This document shows positions 19,081 through 30,597 of a stretch of 64,000 nucleotides of DNA, piece after piece (the first letter of the stretch is position 1; each line of letters begins with the position of its first letter). The notes beneath the pieces are model-generated. The model searched no databases, was not told the DNA's origin, and worked only from the letters and a program-made list of their open reading frames with translations. Made by a program: the position numbers and the translations under genes. Source of the DNA: Ganoderma boninense. Taxonomy: Eukaryota; Basidiomycota; Agaricomycetes; Polyporales; Polyporaceae. The stretch covers positions 164,490 through 228,489 of the forward strand of contig PJEW03000015.1 in assembly GCA_002900995.3 (NCBI GenBank). Reading direction: 5' to 3'.

Positions 19081-21856
19081 CTACAACACATTGGCGTACT
19101 CGGAGCGAAGCCTACCTGGCCCCGCAGTGGACTGCCGTGCGCTATCATGTGCGAGGCAAAGCTGTGGGTGAGTCCCGTATCCTTCCGTTCGCTCCAGGAT
19201 CCTGTAGGACGGAGCCGGGCCGACAGACTGCTGTAGGCCCATATAGGGTTGAGTAGGGCTCTGCATGCCCTTGGCGTCGTGTTGCGCTTTTGCTGATGCA
19301 CAAGCAGCGAGCGCTGCCTGGGCGGTGTTCTGGTCTTCGCGCCCCGTCTTCTCTTGATCTTGGAACCTGATTTCTCGTGGCCTGACGCGCTTGGACGTTC
19401 CAGAGACAGCAGTAGGCGATTCGGTCGAGGAGAGGTCGTCGATATCGAACTTCTCGTCTTCCTCCTCCTCATCCGAGTCTTCGTCCTTTTCGTCAAGTTC
19501 TTTTGGAGAGGGTGCTGACATCTTAGGTGTCTCGTTATGTCGCTTGGCGGTAGGCGTCTCGCCGTCGGGATGTTTGCTTTCCCTTGTAAGTTTGCGCGAT
19601 TGTCGTGGACTCTCCTCGACGACGACAAACGACTTCTGCCGTTCGCGCTCGTTCCACTTCAATGTTCGCGAGATGGAGTGGAACCAGTCGCGCGATTGAG
19701 ATTCGGCACAAACGGTCGGGAATGGATATTGCGACGCCGTGACCTTGATATGATTGCCCTCTGCAAGCCACCGGTCAGTTGAATGCAAACGTATGCAGGA
19801 CTGGCAGACGTACGTTTCAGCTCAACACGCCCACGACCGTCAAATGAGGCCCAGGCAGTGCTGCGTGAGTTGAAGGGAACGCATATACGCAGTTCCATGG
19901 TATCAGGAAGGAGCATGGGACGGAATGATAACGTGTGAGGACAGAGAGGAGTAATGAGCATCGCCGGAATCTCGGGATGTACGAGGGAGCCTCCGGCCGA
20001 TAACTGGTGGACGATGAGCACCCGATCACTCCGCTTTGAGGGACTATCACTCACTGAATAAGCTGTAGAACCGGTGGGCGTGGAGACGCACAGGCCGTCG
20101 GCTTGCACGGTTGTGAGGTGGTGCTCGTCGCCTACAAACCCTGGCATGAGAGGGGTCGAAAGAGCATGGGACGACGGTGCTCACCGAACAACTCCAGCAA
20201 GCTGACGTACGGGCTTGGTCCCCGATCGACCACCAGATCGTTCAGTACCTCGAAGGACTCCACCGGTCTTGTTGAAAAACACATGATCTCCTTGTCCTTC
20301 GCACCACACCTGCCTGTAGATATCACTCCGCTCTCGAGGGCCTCCCATCCGAGGTCCTCGAGGTTACGCATCAGGATCTCGCCCGTGTCGCCCCTCTTGA
20401 TCGCGCGAAGCGTGTTGGAGTTCTTCTCGGGCGAGATCGCGCGGTAGACGGTGCATGTAAACCGCATGCGCAGGTTGACGCGAACACCCTCATCGATCGC
20501 GCTATCCATGACCTTCTTGTGGTCCGCGAAGTCGAAGTTGGTGAGGAAACCGAGCGAGCCGAGCGCGAAGGGGAGCACGGGGGGCACGATGCGCTGAAAA
20601 AGCCATGAAATGAAGAGCACTGTGCCGTCACCACCAAGCTGGAATGCATATAGTGTATCAATGACCACATTGCGACCCCCGCCGACGTAATAAAACTCAC
20701 CGTGACCACGAAATAGAAGAGATGCGGGCTCTTGTTGCACATCTCGGCCGTCCAGTAGCGTAGCTGACCCTCCGCCGGCGGTTGGTGATCGGTACCAGTC
20801 TGCACTTTGGTCATTGCCAAGTGTAGAGACGACGAGCTTGATGTGCGGCGTTTTGGGAACGCAACAAAGAACTCTGGGTGTTCATGGGCAAGGCCGGCCG
20901 CATCGAATCGCCGAGAGGTTTTGAGCTGGGCGTCGACGTAACTTCGCGGCGCACGCATACAGTCAGCATCCTCGTGTCCCCGGACGGCGGCTTCAATAGT
21001 GACGACTTACACAATCATTCCACGGTCCTTGTCCCCCTTCTTCTTCATGAGGTAGATGGCGAGCTCGCGGGTGAGCTTGATAAGGTGGTTGTCGCGAGCC
21101 TTGGTCACGATGAGCACGCTCTGGATGTTTGACTGAACGCGTCTGCGACCTGGATGCGGCATGAGAATGGGGCCTCGGGGCGAGGGCGAGATGCATCGCG
21201 CGCAAGCCAAGGAGGGGCAGGGGTGGGGGTATGAAGCAAGACGACGACTACGAACCAAGCTTTTTGCTCATTTCCCGGGCGCTGATCGCCGTCTCCGCGA
21301 GCTCTTTCGTGAAGCTGCGTGCGTACGCGCGACCCTCCTCGTCGTCTCCGTCGCTGTAGTCGGACACGGTGCCATCGGGGTAAGTGTATTTCTCTTCTCG
21401 CGCGCTGCGCTCGATGTGATTGGGGTGCGGCGAAATCGAGCGGAGGCGGCCCATGAGGGACTCGCCTTGGAGGTTGGAGTGGACAAAACAGGGAGAGGCG
21501 ATGGGAGCGAGCTGCGGGGGGAAGTGATGGGTAATTGTAGGCGTGTTTCCGACGGCCGAAGACCCGTCGTGGGGGACGGCAATGCCATTCGCCTTGGTAG
21601 TGCCGTTGACCAACGTGGACGCAGTCGAGATTGGTGTACCCGATCGGCCTTTCGCACCCACAGCGAGCTCCGGAGATTGCTGAGGGTCAAGAACGAGGTT
21701 GGGCGTCCAGTCGGAGGAGTTGTGCATGATGTGGAGGTTGGGCGGGCGGCTGGAGGAGAGGCTTAGAGCGAGAGGGACGCATCGCGAGCCCGTGTGAGCG
21801 TGCGCAAACGGGAGGATGATGGAGAGGGAAGGTGCAGAGTACAGGTGGTGAGACAC
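19081..21856 (-). CDS. NAD+ kinase (ATP-NAD kinase)
   Basis: Phosphorylates NAD+ to NADP+ with ATP, supplying NADP(H) for biosynthesis and oxidative defence; probably cytosolic like yeast Utr1. About six introns. From the N-terminus: a Ser/Pro-rich leader (start at 21856 or 21727), [45 protein letters not shown], then LGGDGTVL with the catalytic Asp of the GGDGT motif, [15 protein letters not shown], the second motif [32 protein letters not shown], and [14 protein letters not shown] after a 51-nt intron. The C-terminal part continues [17 protein letters not shown] and [29 protein letters not shown], followed by an acidic Ser/Glu-rich tail. All expected motifs are present and open. This is a normal single-copy host gene and marks the edge of the transposon nest. 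Confidence 0.92.
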
Positions 21857-22040
21857 TCGGGTGCTCTATAAGCTAGGAGCCTGCAGGTCAAATAGAGGCG
21901 GGAATAGAAACAGGGTGCGAGGAAGAGAGAGATGGTGATATGAAAGATGATGAGGGAAGGCAAGAGACGGTGAGAGATGACGAGGGGGCACACGGAGCCG
22001 ATGCAACTTGAAGGATGAGCAAAGCTGCATTCAAGGGATG

Positions 22041-23305
22041 CTATCGAGGCTTAAACGCAAACGCAGCCGCGGAAGGCCGAGTAAAGACAAGTCTGCGAGG
22101 CAGGGGACTTGGAATAAGACAGGTGTGTACTGATAGAATGGTGCTCTCTGTACGAACACAAAGAGGACGATAAGAGTGCATATGAACGGCGAGAGGATCT
22201 GATGCTAATCTAGGCGGTGAGATGGACAGGTCCTGCGACAGAGACAGTGATGATTGGGCGATCGCACCGTTATAGAGGCTTGATGTCGGAGTGGTGGCGG
22301 GTGCGCGATAGGATAGCGTACGGATAGAGCGGGTGAGGAAGGTAGGAGGGTGCGTGGTCCAGTGTTGTCGAACAGACGTGAAGATGGTGCGCACGGTGTG
22401 CGTGGCCTGATGTGGTACGCGTGCGGGCTCAAGAATGGGGCAGAGCGGGTCTTGACGGAGCATCTCGAACCAGCCATGGGTGAGAGAGGGGTAGGCGTCG
22501 ACATCATAGAAGGCCAGTTCGATAGATGAGGGGCGTCAGAACACAACTTGCGGTCGCGATAGCGAGTACACGAGACGACATGAAGGGGGGAGCGACCTCG
22601 AGGAGGAGTGACATCAAGGAGGTGGCTGATCTTTTCGCCGATAAAGGTGGTGTTGTAGGCGAGGACGTTTGTGAAGGTGGCAGCGGTGGCGATAAAAGCC
22701 TTGTCGAGAGTGACGAACTTGTTGCGCGCCCAGCCGTCCAAGAAGTCCGACAAGGGCTTGACGATCCCAGGGGTTGGGTAGAGCTCCCAGCAAATCCGTG
22801 GACCAGCAGAATGTCGACCTTCGAACGACACAGGCCCTCTTCGAGGGCGCGGAAGGGCCGTCAACAGAGCTCCTCGGAACAGGTGACGGAACGGAGAATT
22901 CGACATCGTCGAAGATCAAGTTGGTCTTGAATTGATGGTGTGGCGATAGGAGGGGGTGTACCTGGGGGGGCTTGCAGGCAGTCTAGAGACGACGGTGACC
23001 ATAAGAGTTGCCGTTGTTGGACAGTATCGAAGTGTAGCGGGGAGTTATTCAAGGCGAGTGACACGATCGAAATGTGATAGAGGTCTGGACGAGCATGGGG
23101 TGGTGAGCATGTAACACCATAGACACAACCCGGTTGGAGGCGGTTGATACAATACATGGATGGCCTTGAACGAGGGGAGAGGGCGCATGTTGGAGAGGAA
23201 ATGCTGAAGGAGATGCCACTCACGGGTCGGGGCTGAAAAGCTGGGGACGCAACGATTTGGAGGTGCCACCGACGATGGTAGGGTGGCAGGCACCGTAGTC
23301 GTCAA
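22041..23305 (-). CDS. Unrecognised multi-exon gene, model uncertain
   Basis: Several overlapping minus-strand frames look coding but do not form one clear model. A likely first exon begins at 23305 (MTTTVPATLPSSVAPPNRC) and ends at a GTGAGT donor near 23222. Downstream, one frame reads NLIFDDVEFSVPSPVP and another reads ICWELYPTPGIVKPLSDFLDGW and AATFTNVLAYNTTFIGEKIS. A third frame includes KVDILLVHGFAGSS, reminiscent of an alpha/beta-hydrolase start but not enough to assign. The promoter side faces 23.3-23.6 kb. Confidence 0.3.
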
Positions 23306-24121
23306 AACAAGAGCAGGAAGGATGGCGTTGGAACGTTATAAAATTGGGCTTACCTGTCCCTACGACCCGACGTTCATCCCCCATCCTTCGCCCATCCCCC
23401 TTCTCCCCTCCCTGGTCATCTCGTCATCTCGTCAATGCATCGTGGATTGCGAAAGTGGGTCTCATGATGTCGCGTATTTGTGAAGCTGGCCCAGATCTAG
23501 GAGTCGTACACTGCGGAGTCTAGAAATCGAGAGTCTGCAGCTGCTTAAACGCAGCGGGAAGGTGCCAAAGAGTAGCGGGACACTAAGCATGGTGAACAAC
23601 TGCTCGCAAATTATCATTGGCGAAATACCTAAGTATTAGCGAGAGCTTCTACTTGAGAATCGGCAGCCCGTGATGGCATTTGGAGGACAAGCAGTCTGAG
23701 CGCAGTCGAATGAAAAAATGGCGCGCTGGGGTGGAGGTCCGCGTCCGAGGACGTTGGGCGGCCATTTTGGGCGCTTCGATTTCCATATTCGGACATCCAA
23801 GGGCGTCGTTTTCACGACTGCGGCACACGAAGGTACAAGCGAGTGCTTTCTTCTTGGCAGCTTCGTTTTAGGACCTCATGCAAGTTTAATATATTCAACA
23901 GATTCGCAACTCAGACCGTTCAAGCCCACTCGGAGTTCAGTGTGCAAGGTCTGTCTTCCATATCCAACTCGGTTCTTCCGGTATCAAATCACCATTTCCA
24001 GTATTTCGAAGTTATGAGCAGACACCCTCAATCCCAACACTTTCCGAGCACTCTTGCGGCGCCGACGATTGGATCTGCGAAGTTATTTCGCACGACCTGA
24101 GAGCCACACCCCTTCCAGATA
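23306..24121. other. Intergenic, no gene recognised
   Basis: Probably contains the promoter of the preceding minus-strand gene. Short frames on both strands have no motif. Confidence 0.4.
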
Positions 24122-26140
24122 TTACATAGGCCACAAGCTGCGGCACTGACAACGTACTCGCATTGCCCCCGCGAACGGGCCAGCGAACCGACTATGGAGA
24201 GATCGAGGGCGGTTATATTTGAGAAGGTTTCCCGTGAGAGTCAAGTGAGAGTATCCTGAGGTCCTGCGAAGACACCCACTTCCCTCCGAGCGTCGGTGAT
24301 CGCCGGAAGAAGGTCTAGTGAAGACATTCACAAATCGCAGCAAAATTGGCGTTTGGACATTCAAAGGGAGTCTCGTTTGGAGATTCATCGCTCGGCGGCA
24401 CTCTCGCCCTGGGTATCGCTGACAATCATGGGACTGACCATGTGTTAGCAGGCACCATGTGACCTACGTCCGTACTCTCCGCCCGCCACCCGTCGGTCTT
24501 CCTGCCGCAAGGCGTCTCGTTGGTAGAATTGAGACCTGCGTCCGTACTCCCCTCCCGCACCCCGCCCGCGTGTTTTCTCGAAGCAAAACCGGCTGAACAA
24601 ACACCCACGAGACACCCGCCCGTACTCCCACCCCAGCGAAACCGGCGTCTCGAGAGTGGAAAGGAGTCGTCGTCAGGAACGCTGATCACCGCGGCAATCT
24701 TGCCTGAGAACGGCCGCCCACGAGACTTGCGTCCGTACTCCTCGCCCGCGCGTTTTCTCGAAGCAAAACCGGCTGAACAAACACCCGCCCGTACTCCCAC
24801 CCCAGCGAAACCGGCGTCTCGAGAGTGGAAAGGAGTCGTCGTCAGGAACGCTGATCACCGCGGCAATCTTGCCTGAGAACGGCCGCCCACGAGAGACTTG
24901 CGTCCGTACTCCCCGCCCGCGCGTTTTCTCGAAGCAAAACCGGCTGAACAAACACCCGCCCGTACTCCCACCCCAGCGAAACCGGCGTCTCGAGAGTGGA
25001 AAGGAGTCGTCGTCAGGAACGCTGATCACCGCGGCAATCTTGCCTGAGAACGGCCCCGGAGATCGTTTTCGATCTGTGCCGGAGTGCAATATAGAGCTCT
25101 GAGTACGAAAGTGGCGAAGTTGGTACGTACGAGCCGTACTGAATACGAAGGCTTCGTGTGGACCAAATATGGACAGATGATCTATATATTGAGAAGTACT
25201 GCGTCAGAGTCCTGCTAGCATGACGAAGACTCCATCGCGATGTCTCGATGGCGCTCGAGTTGTCTCGACGGCGCTCAAGTTGACTTTGCCCCAACAAAGG
25301 AGAGGCGGGTTTGGGATGTGCCAATCCCCCCAAATCAAGCATCACGGACGGCTCGACTGCAAAAACGATCCTGGGACCGCAAAAATACCAAAAATGTATT
25401 GAAATCGGCCCGGCTAGCTGGAGTGCCAAAACGCACGGTCTTCCTATCGAGGTGCCTGCATTGCCCGGGCGAACGGGACTGCGAACGGAGGTCTGACAGG
25501 TTAGGGCGGCTGTGAGAAGGCCTCCCGTGAGAGCAGCCTGAGGACCTTACCAAGACACCTGCGATGTCGCCTACGAGGGCCAGTCAGTGTCGGGGACTGC
25601 GGAAGAGGGTCCCATTAAGACAACCACCGAGAGATTAATCAGGACTAGCGGCCCCCATGGAGGCCTATTCGAACAACATTCTCACAGAGTCTCCGAGTCA
25701 TCAACGACTCCGAGTGAAGGTCCTCGAGTAAGATTGCCGTTAAGTTATTCTAGCGCCGTAGTAAGTTCCGTATACGGCGTTCCCTAGCACGAAACCAGAG
25801 TGCAAAGTAGCGTCCTACGAACGTGGCGGGAGGTGCGGGAGTGCCAGTGAGGGTCACATGTTAGGTTACGAAGGACATGATTTGCGAGCCGAGGCTGCAC
25901 CAGTGGGGTGCAATCATCCTGGTAGAGTACGACGGAGACTCCGTTTTGATGTCTCGGTAACGCTCAAGTTGTCTCGATGGTTCTCAAGTTGACCTCCTCC
26001 CCTAACGATGAAGAGGCCCGTTTGGGGAGAGGACAGCCCCCCGAAACCAAAGATCGCGGACGATTCAACTGCGCAAACTGTCCTCCGTCGAGGAGAAGCT
26101 GTATAGTCTAGACACACCCACTTTTGCCCCATCTCATCGC
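24122..26140. repeat. Degenerate repeat field
   Basis: Several blocks recur at low similarity. About 25215-25385 resembles 25920-26090 (both with runs like GATGTCTCG...CAAGTTGTCTCGA and ...CCCCCCGAAA/CCCCCCAAAT). About 24150-24290 resembles 25450-25565 (GCATTGCCC..GCGAACGGG and CCCGTGAGAG). They look like old copies of one dispersed element. No coding motif seen. Confidence 0.5.
24537..25055. repeat. Minisatellite, about three units of roughly 175 bp
   Basis: Units begin CGTCCGTACTCC near 24539, 24730 and 24901. They share GTTTTCTCGAAGCAAAACCG, CCACCCCAGCGAAACCGG and CTGATCACCGCGGCAATCTT. The first unit has extra bases, while the second and third are nearly identical. Both strands stay open through the array (24520-24876 plus; 24426-24800 and 24673-25089 minus), an effect of composition and unit length rather than clear evidence of a gene. 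Confidence 0.85.
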
Positions 26141-27983
26141 GTAATATCTCACGGCTGCTCAGGGGAATTACGCTGTATCTAGTGATTCAACCACAGTATT
26201 TGCCACAGGACGTGCTCGACTGGGCAACCCTTATCGCCTCCAAGGGGCCGAGTCCAGGCTCAACAACTGATGCACACCTATAATCCGGCGGCACATCGTT
26301 GGAGTCGACGCCTCCCTCCCGGACGATCACGAACCTGGCCCCCAAACACATCCCCAGCACGAATCGCGGACCCGCATGGCCAGAATGAGCCTCCAATGCG
26401 GCGCAAAATCATCATATCCAGAGAGTATCGCCGGGCACGCGCTGATAGATACGGGCCACAGACTTTGCGCTCGGTAGGTCTCGGGCAGCCCGGGTCAATA
26501 CAGCGCTGGACCGGGCGGCCAGAGTTCGGTCTGGCATACCAACACGGCTCGCTGTCATCCTCGGCGGCGTGCATCGGATCCGCTGGGGGAGGCTGAGGAC
26601 GAGTTTGGGAAAAGCCGCACCCCTATCCTGTGCGAAGGTGGTACGAAGTAACTCACCGGTCAGTTTCATATTTGCCTACGGGAGGGTACGGGTGAGGAGC
26701 TCCACTACGGTGTAATGGAGGGAAACCATGTCGTACCGATGAGAGGGAACTGCAACTTCAGTAGTGGCTCAATCCAGTCTGCTGAAAGCTTAAGAGTCCG
26801 AGCTTTCGGTGGCTCTGAAGCCAACTTGAAGAACGAAGCAGTGTTGTGGAGCGGCGTGGAGGTGCTGGGGGCCTGTCCAAGGCCGAGGAAGCCCCAAATT
26901 AATCAGATGTACAGGATCCGCATCTCTCCTCGTGCCGAAGACGAAGTCGCACCTTGCAACGTGAACTGGGAGGCTTCACGTCACGGTCGTCATGGATGAT
27001 CATGATGCCCCGTTGACTGGGAACGTGCTCGACTCGGATAGTCTTGAGCTACAAGTACACTGCATAAGGGAAGTAGTGAAGTTCAGGTCCCAGTGGGAGA
27101 GTTTTAATTAGTGCAGCTCAATGGAGTTCGCGGAGGATGCTGGAGGACATTCCTGGGCCAAGCATTGTCGCTGGCGCAAGGCGCAAGGGGCCGACGGCGA
27201 GAATGGTCCGACAGGCGTCTAAGATGCCAAATCTGGCCTCGAGGTCGGGCTCTTCCGGCGGTGCTCAGGAGCTTGAATACGCTGTTCCGACTGAAACGTT
27301 CTCCTTCTCAGCTCACTTCCTCATCAGTTGTCTGCTCGACTCTGAATCGTCACTTTCCAGTACCGGACTGCCTTTGTCTCGTTCTGGGACTCGTGAAGCA
27401 TAAACGTATTCCCTGGTAACATGTAGCAGCGCTCGGTACCGCCGCCGCAAGGGCCTGACGTGGCATAAAAGGTTGCAAGAATACCATTGAAATGTGCTGG
27501 GATATGAATAGCCCGCGCTAGAGCTCAGAGGCGGCCTGGCGCCCCGTGATGCTTTCGGGTTCATGACTCCCAAAGTCATCCGTTCCCGAAGACATAATCT
27601 TTTTGCTAGGTGCGCTTCGAGGAATACTATCTTTTCTTCTTACCTTGATTGTTATATAGCTGCATCGACCTTTGACGGTCATGGTTGTACATGACTGGAA
27701 GGATGAAGCCCACTCGGTCGCCACGTTGGTGAAAAGCTATGCGGCGCCTCGCCGGTGTCCGAGTCCCCATGACTTGCTTCTCATGAGAACTTTGAAACAC
27801 ACGGGTGCCATTCGAAAACCTCATCGGGTCTTCTGCACACACAATATGGAGGTTCTATGGTCTCAGGATCGACGGTTACATAACTTTGGCGTGAGTCAGG
27901 AATTTTTTAATCAGCATATGTCGAGCCACCAGGCTAAGTTCCCTCGTCAGCTCACTTTCTTCCTCACCAGTGCAAGCATCGTG
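26141..27983. other. Intergenic, no gene recognised
   Basis: About 1.8 kb upstream of the first MFS gene. Open frames at 26278-26669 and 27111-27419 lack motifs and neighbouring splice signals. The stretch just before 27984 should be the promoter and 5' UTR of the transporter. Confidence 0.4.
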
Positions 27984-30023
27984 ATGGACGACTCGAAGTG
28001 TCCTCTCACTCCCGTACCAGACGCAATTCTTGATCATACGTCTGAGAAGGAACGAGTGGAGTCGGCGCACGTAGAGGCAGCTGGCCCGGAAGACTGCCCA
28101 GATGGTGGGTTGAGGGCATGGCTCGTGGTTCTCGGGGTATGTTGACTCTCCGTTCCGTTATCCCACGGTGTTGACCCTCATTTATCTGCTGCGTAGGCCT
28201 TTTGCGGGCTATGCGCGACAGTCGGTCTTGTCAATGCATGGGGCGTAAGTTTGGCTGTGCATTGACTTTGCTTCTAGGCAGCTGAACACCCTCATGGAAT
28301 GTGGGTCCAACATATAGACGTTCCAGGCATACTACCAAGAGGTTGAGCTATCTCATCGATCGTCGTCTGATATGTGAGTTATATGGGTATTACTCAGGGA
28401 TGACGTAGGGAGCTCATCTGAGTCTGCGACACAGTGCATGGATCGGTTCCGTGCAAGTCCGTATAGCATGCTCCTCCCCCTCCCCGGGCGATGTCTGACA
28501 TTCACGGTTGGGTCGGTACAGAACGCCATGCTGTACGCCCCCGGACTGACCGTCGGAAGGCTATTCGACAGAGGGCACCTCAGGCTCCCCGTTTTCGTCG
28601 CCTCTGCCGTGTTCGTGGTATGCATGTTCCTGACCGCGGAGTGCACCGAATACTGGCATTTCCTCCTCTGCCAGGGCATCGGTATTGGTGTAAGTCGGGA
28701 TATGAGAGCATCTGTACTCGATGCTGGCTTGAGACTGCATTGCTCACGTCGGCGAATCCGGTGGCAGCTAACGACAGGGGTGCTGTTCGACATGGGAAAC
28801 ATGGTCCTGGCACACTGGTTCAAGAAACGGCTTGGATTCGCCCTCGCTTGTATTCTCGGCGGCGCGAGCATCGGTGGATGTATCTTTCCTGTCACCGTGA
28901 AGGCTCTACTTCAGCATACGAGGTGCGCGGCGTAACACTCTTCTCCATGAATGCGGTGATCTGACTGTCCTTTCCACAAGCTTTCCCTGGACGATGCGGA
29001 TTCTGGGCTTCATAACCCTAGGACTTCTCGTGGTCACCAACCTGGTGCGCCATCCATCTTCCTGTTTCCCACGTGATCCTATAGTCGTTGACTTTGTCTC
29101 AGACCATTGCCAGAAGGCTACCTGGGACGAAGGACCTCGGTCCGTTGATCAACATCGCAGAATTCAAGAACCCCTCATACTCGTTCTATGTGGCCTCTCT
29201 TGTCGTCAACACTCTGGCATTATTCACTGTGGGTATCGCTGCCCCCTCTAATAACTTAGCTGCGAGTAACTCCCCGGTCCTCGGCGTTAGGTTTTGATCT
29301 ATCTCACCGTCAGCGCGGTAGAAGCCAACCTCATTGCCAATCTGGCGTTCGACTTGTTGACAATCGCGAATGCAACCTCTACTCTCGGCCGAATAGGGAG
29401 CGGGTTGCTGGCGGATCGCTATGGTATACATCTCACCCCCTCCAAAACCAGAACGCAGCAGCGGTTAACGCCATACTCACAGGGCCTCTCAACGTCCTGA
29501 TCCCCGCAACCTTAATGGCCTCAGTCGTAACCTACGCGTGGCCGTTCGCCACGAATGTCCCCGCCTTCATCGTTATCTCCGTGCTCATAGGGTCAGTCTC
29601 CAGTTCAGTCATTCTTCTGGTCTCCAAAAATCCTGACGTACTGATGGACGCGACGTCCATGCTCATTGATATCTGTTACCTGTAGGATATCAACCGGTGG
29701 AATCCTCGCCATCATCGTCCAGCCGTTCGCGCACATGGGCCCGGTCGAGGACGTGGGCCTGCGCATCGGGATGGCGCTCACACTCGTGACGGCCGGGGTC
29801 ATCGCCGGCCCCCCGATATCGGGTGCGATCGTCGACAACACAGAGTCCTTCAAGAACGTTGGCTATTACGGAGGTACGCCCTTGTCGCGTCACCGCGTGG
29901 TCCTTGAAAGTGATCCCTTATATTCGGATCATAGGTTCTACGCTGTTGTTATCGGCCGCACTTATGGTTGCGGCGAGACATTTCGTGGGTAACGTTGTAA
30001 GGAGGAGCGCTGTAGGTGACTGA
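27984..30023 (+). CDS. MFS transporter, monocarboxylate-transporter-like (MCH/SLC16 type), copy 1
   Basis: Plasma-membrane 12-helix transporter of the fungal monocarboxylate-permease-like family; substrates in this family vary (riboflavin, carboxylates), so none is assigned. It starts MDDSKCPLTPVPDA at 27984. The family hallmark before helix 1 is PDGGLRAWLVVLG (28100-28140), followed across an intron by VNAWGTFQAYYQ. Then come YAPGLTVGRLFDRGHLRLP, a helix ending CMFLTAECTEYW, HWFKKRLGFALACILGGASIGG, RILGFITLGLLVVTNL, a loop, and the second half with NATSTLGRIGSGLLADRYG, MGPVEDVGLRIG and GPPISGAIVDNTESFKNVGYYGG. About eight short introns separate these blocks and I saw no stop in the inferred exons. 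The next gene is its tandem paralogue, same strand, 0.6 kb downstream. Confidence 0.85.
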
Positions 30024-30597
30024 AGGACGAAGGGTATAGAAGCGTTTTAGGTTCGAGAAGCTCCTTGCAAGGGCGGGCGCCATCCAGCATCTGGATTTGT
30101 CCCCGTGTCGAGAGGAGCCAATGACTATGCGTCAGCAGACAGTCGTCCTTCTGAACGATTTTCGCCCTATCTGCATCTCAAGCTCGTTCCGGCGAAAGGT
30201 ATGCCTGAACGTGGGCGCCACCTGTAAGATTGTGAGTCCCCTTTGTTCTCAATAGAATGTCTGGAGCCTCACGGGAGCTACTGCGCCCTGCTTGTCAGGG
30301 TTCGAGCATTCGACCGTGAGTCGGAGGCATACGATGTGCGAGGATCAGACAGCCCAGCTTGTCAGAACTAATGCTTCCGCTTGCAAACGAAACCGAAGGC
30401 CTTCGTGAAAGGAGTCTACCCATCATTAACGCGCTGCTAACGCCCGGACCCCTTCAGGAATTCAATGTTCAACAGCCGCGTCTAAGAGAAACTTACGGGT
30501 AGACGCGTTGGGCGTATCGCTCCCCTTCTATCGGACACCTTCTCTGCCTTCGAGGTGACGGGTACCCCAATCTCTGCCGTATAAGCAGACATCCGAG
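30024..30597. other. Intergenic between the two MFS genes
   Basis: 574 bp with no gene seen; it holds the terminator of copy 1 and promoter of copy 2. Confidence 0.4.

Noticed and set aside
19391..19699. Plus-strand Ser-rich frame
   Set aside because: It is the antisense of the acidic tail of the NAD kinase gene.
24426..25089. Repeat protein with SGKIAAVISVPDDDSFPLSRRR units
   Set aside because: Open frames occur on both strands of the same minisatellite, with no start context, introns or domain.
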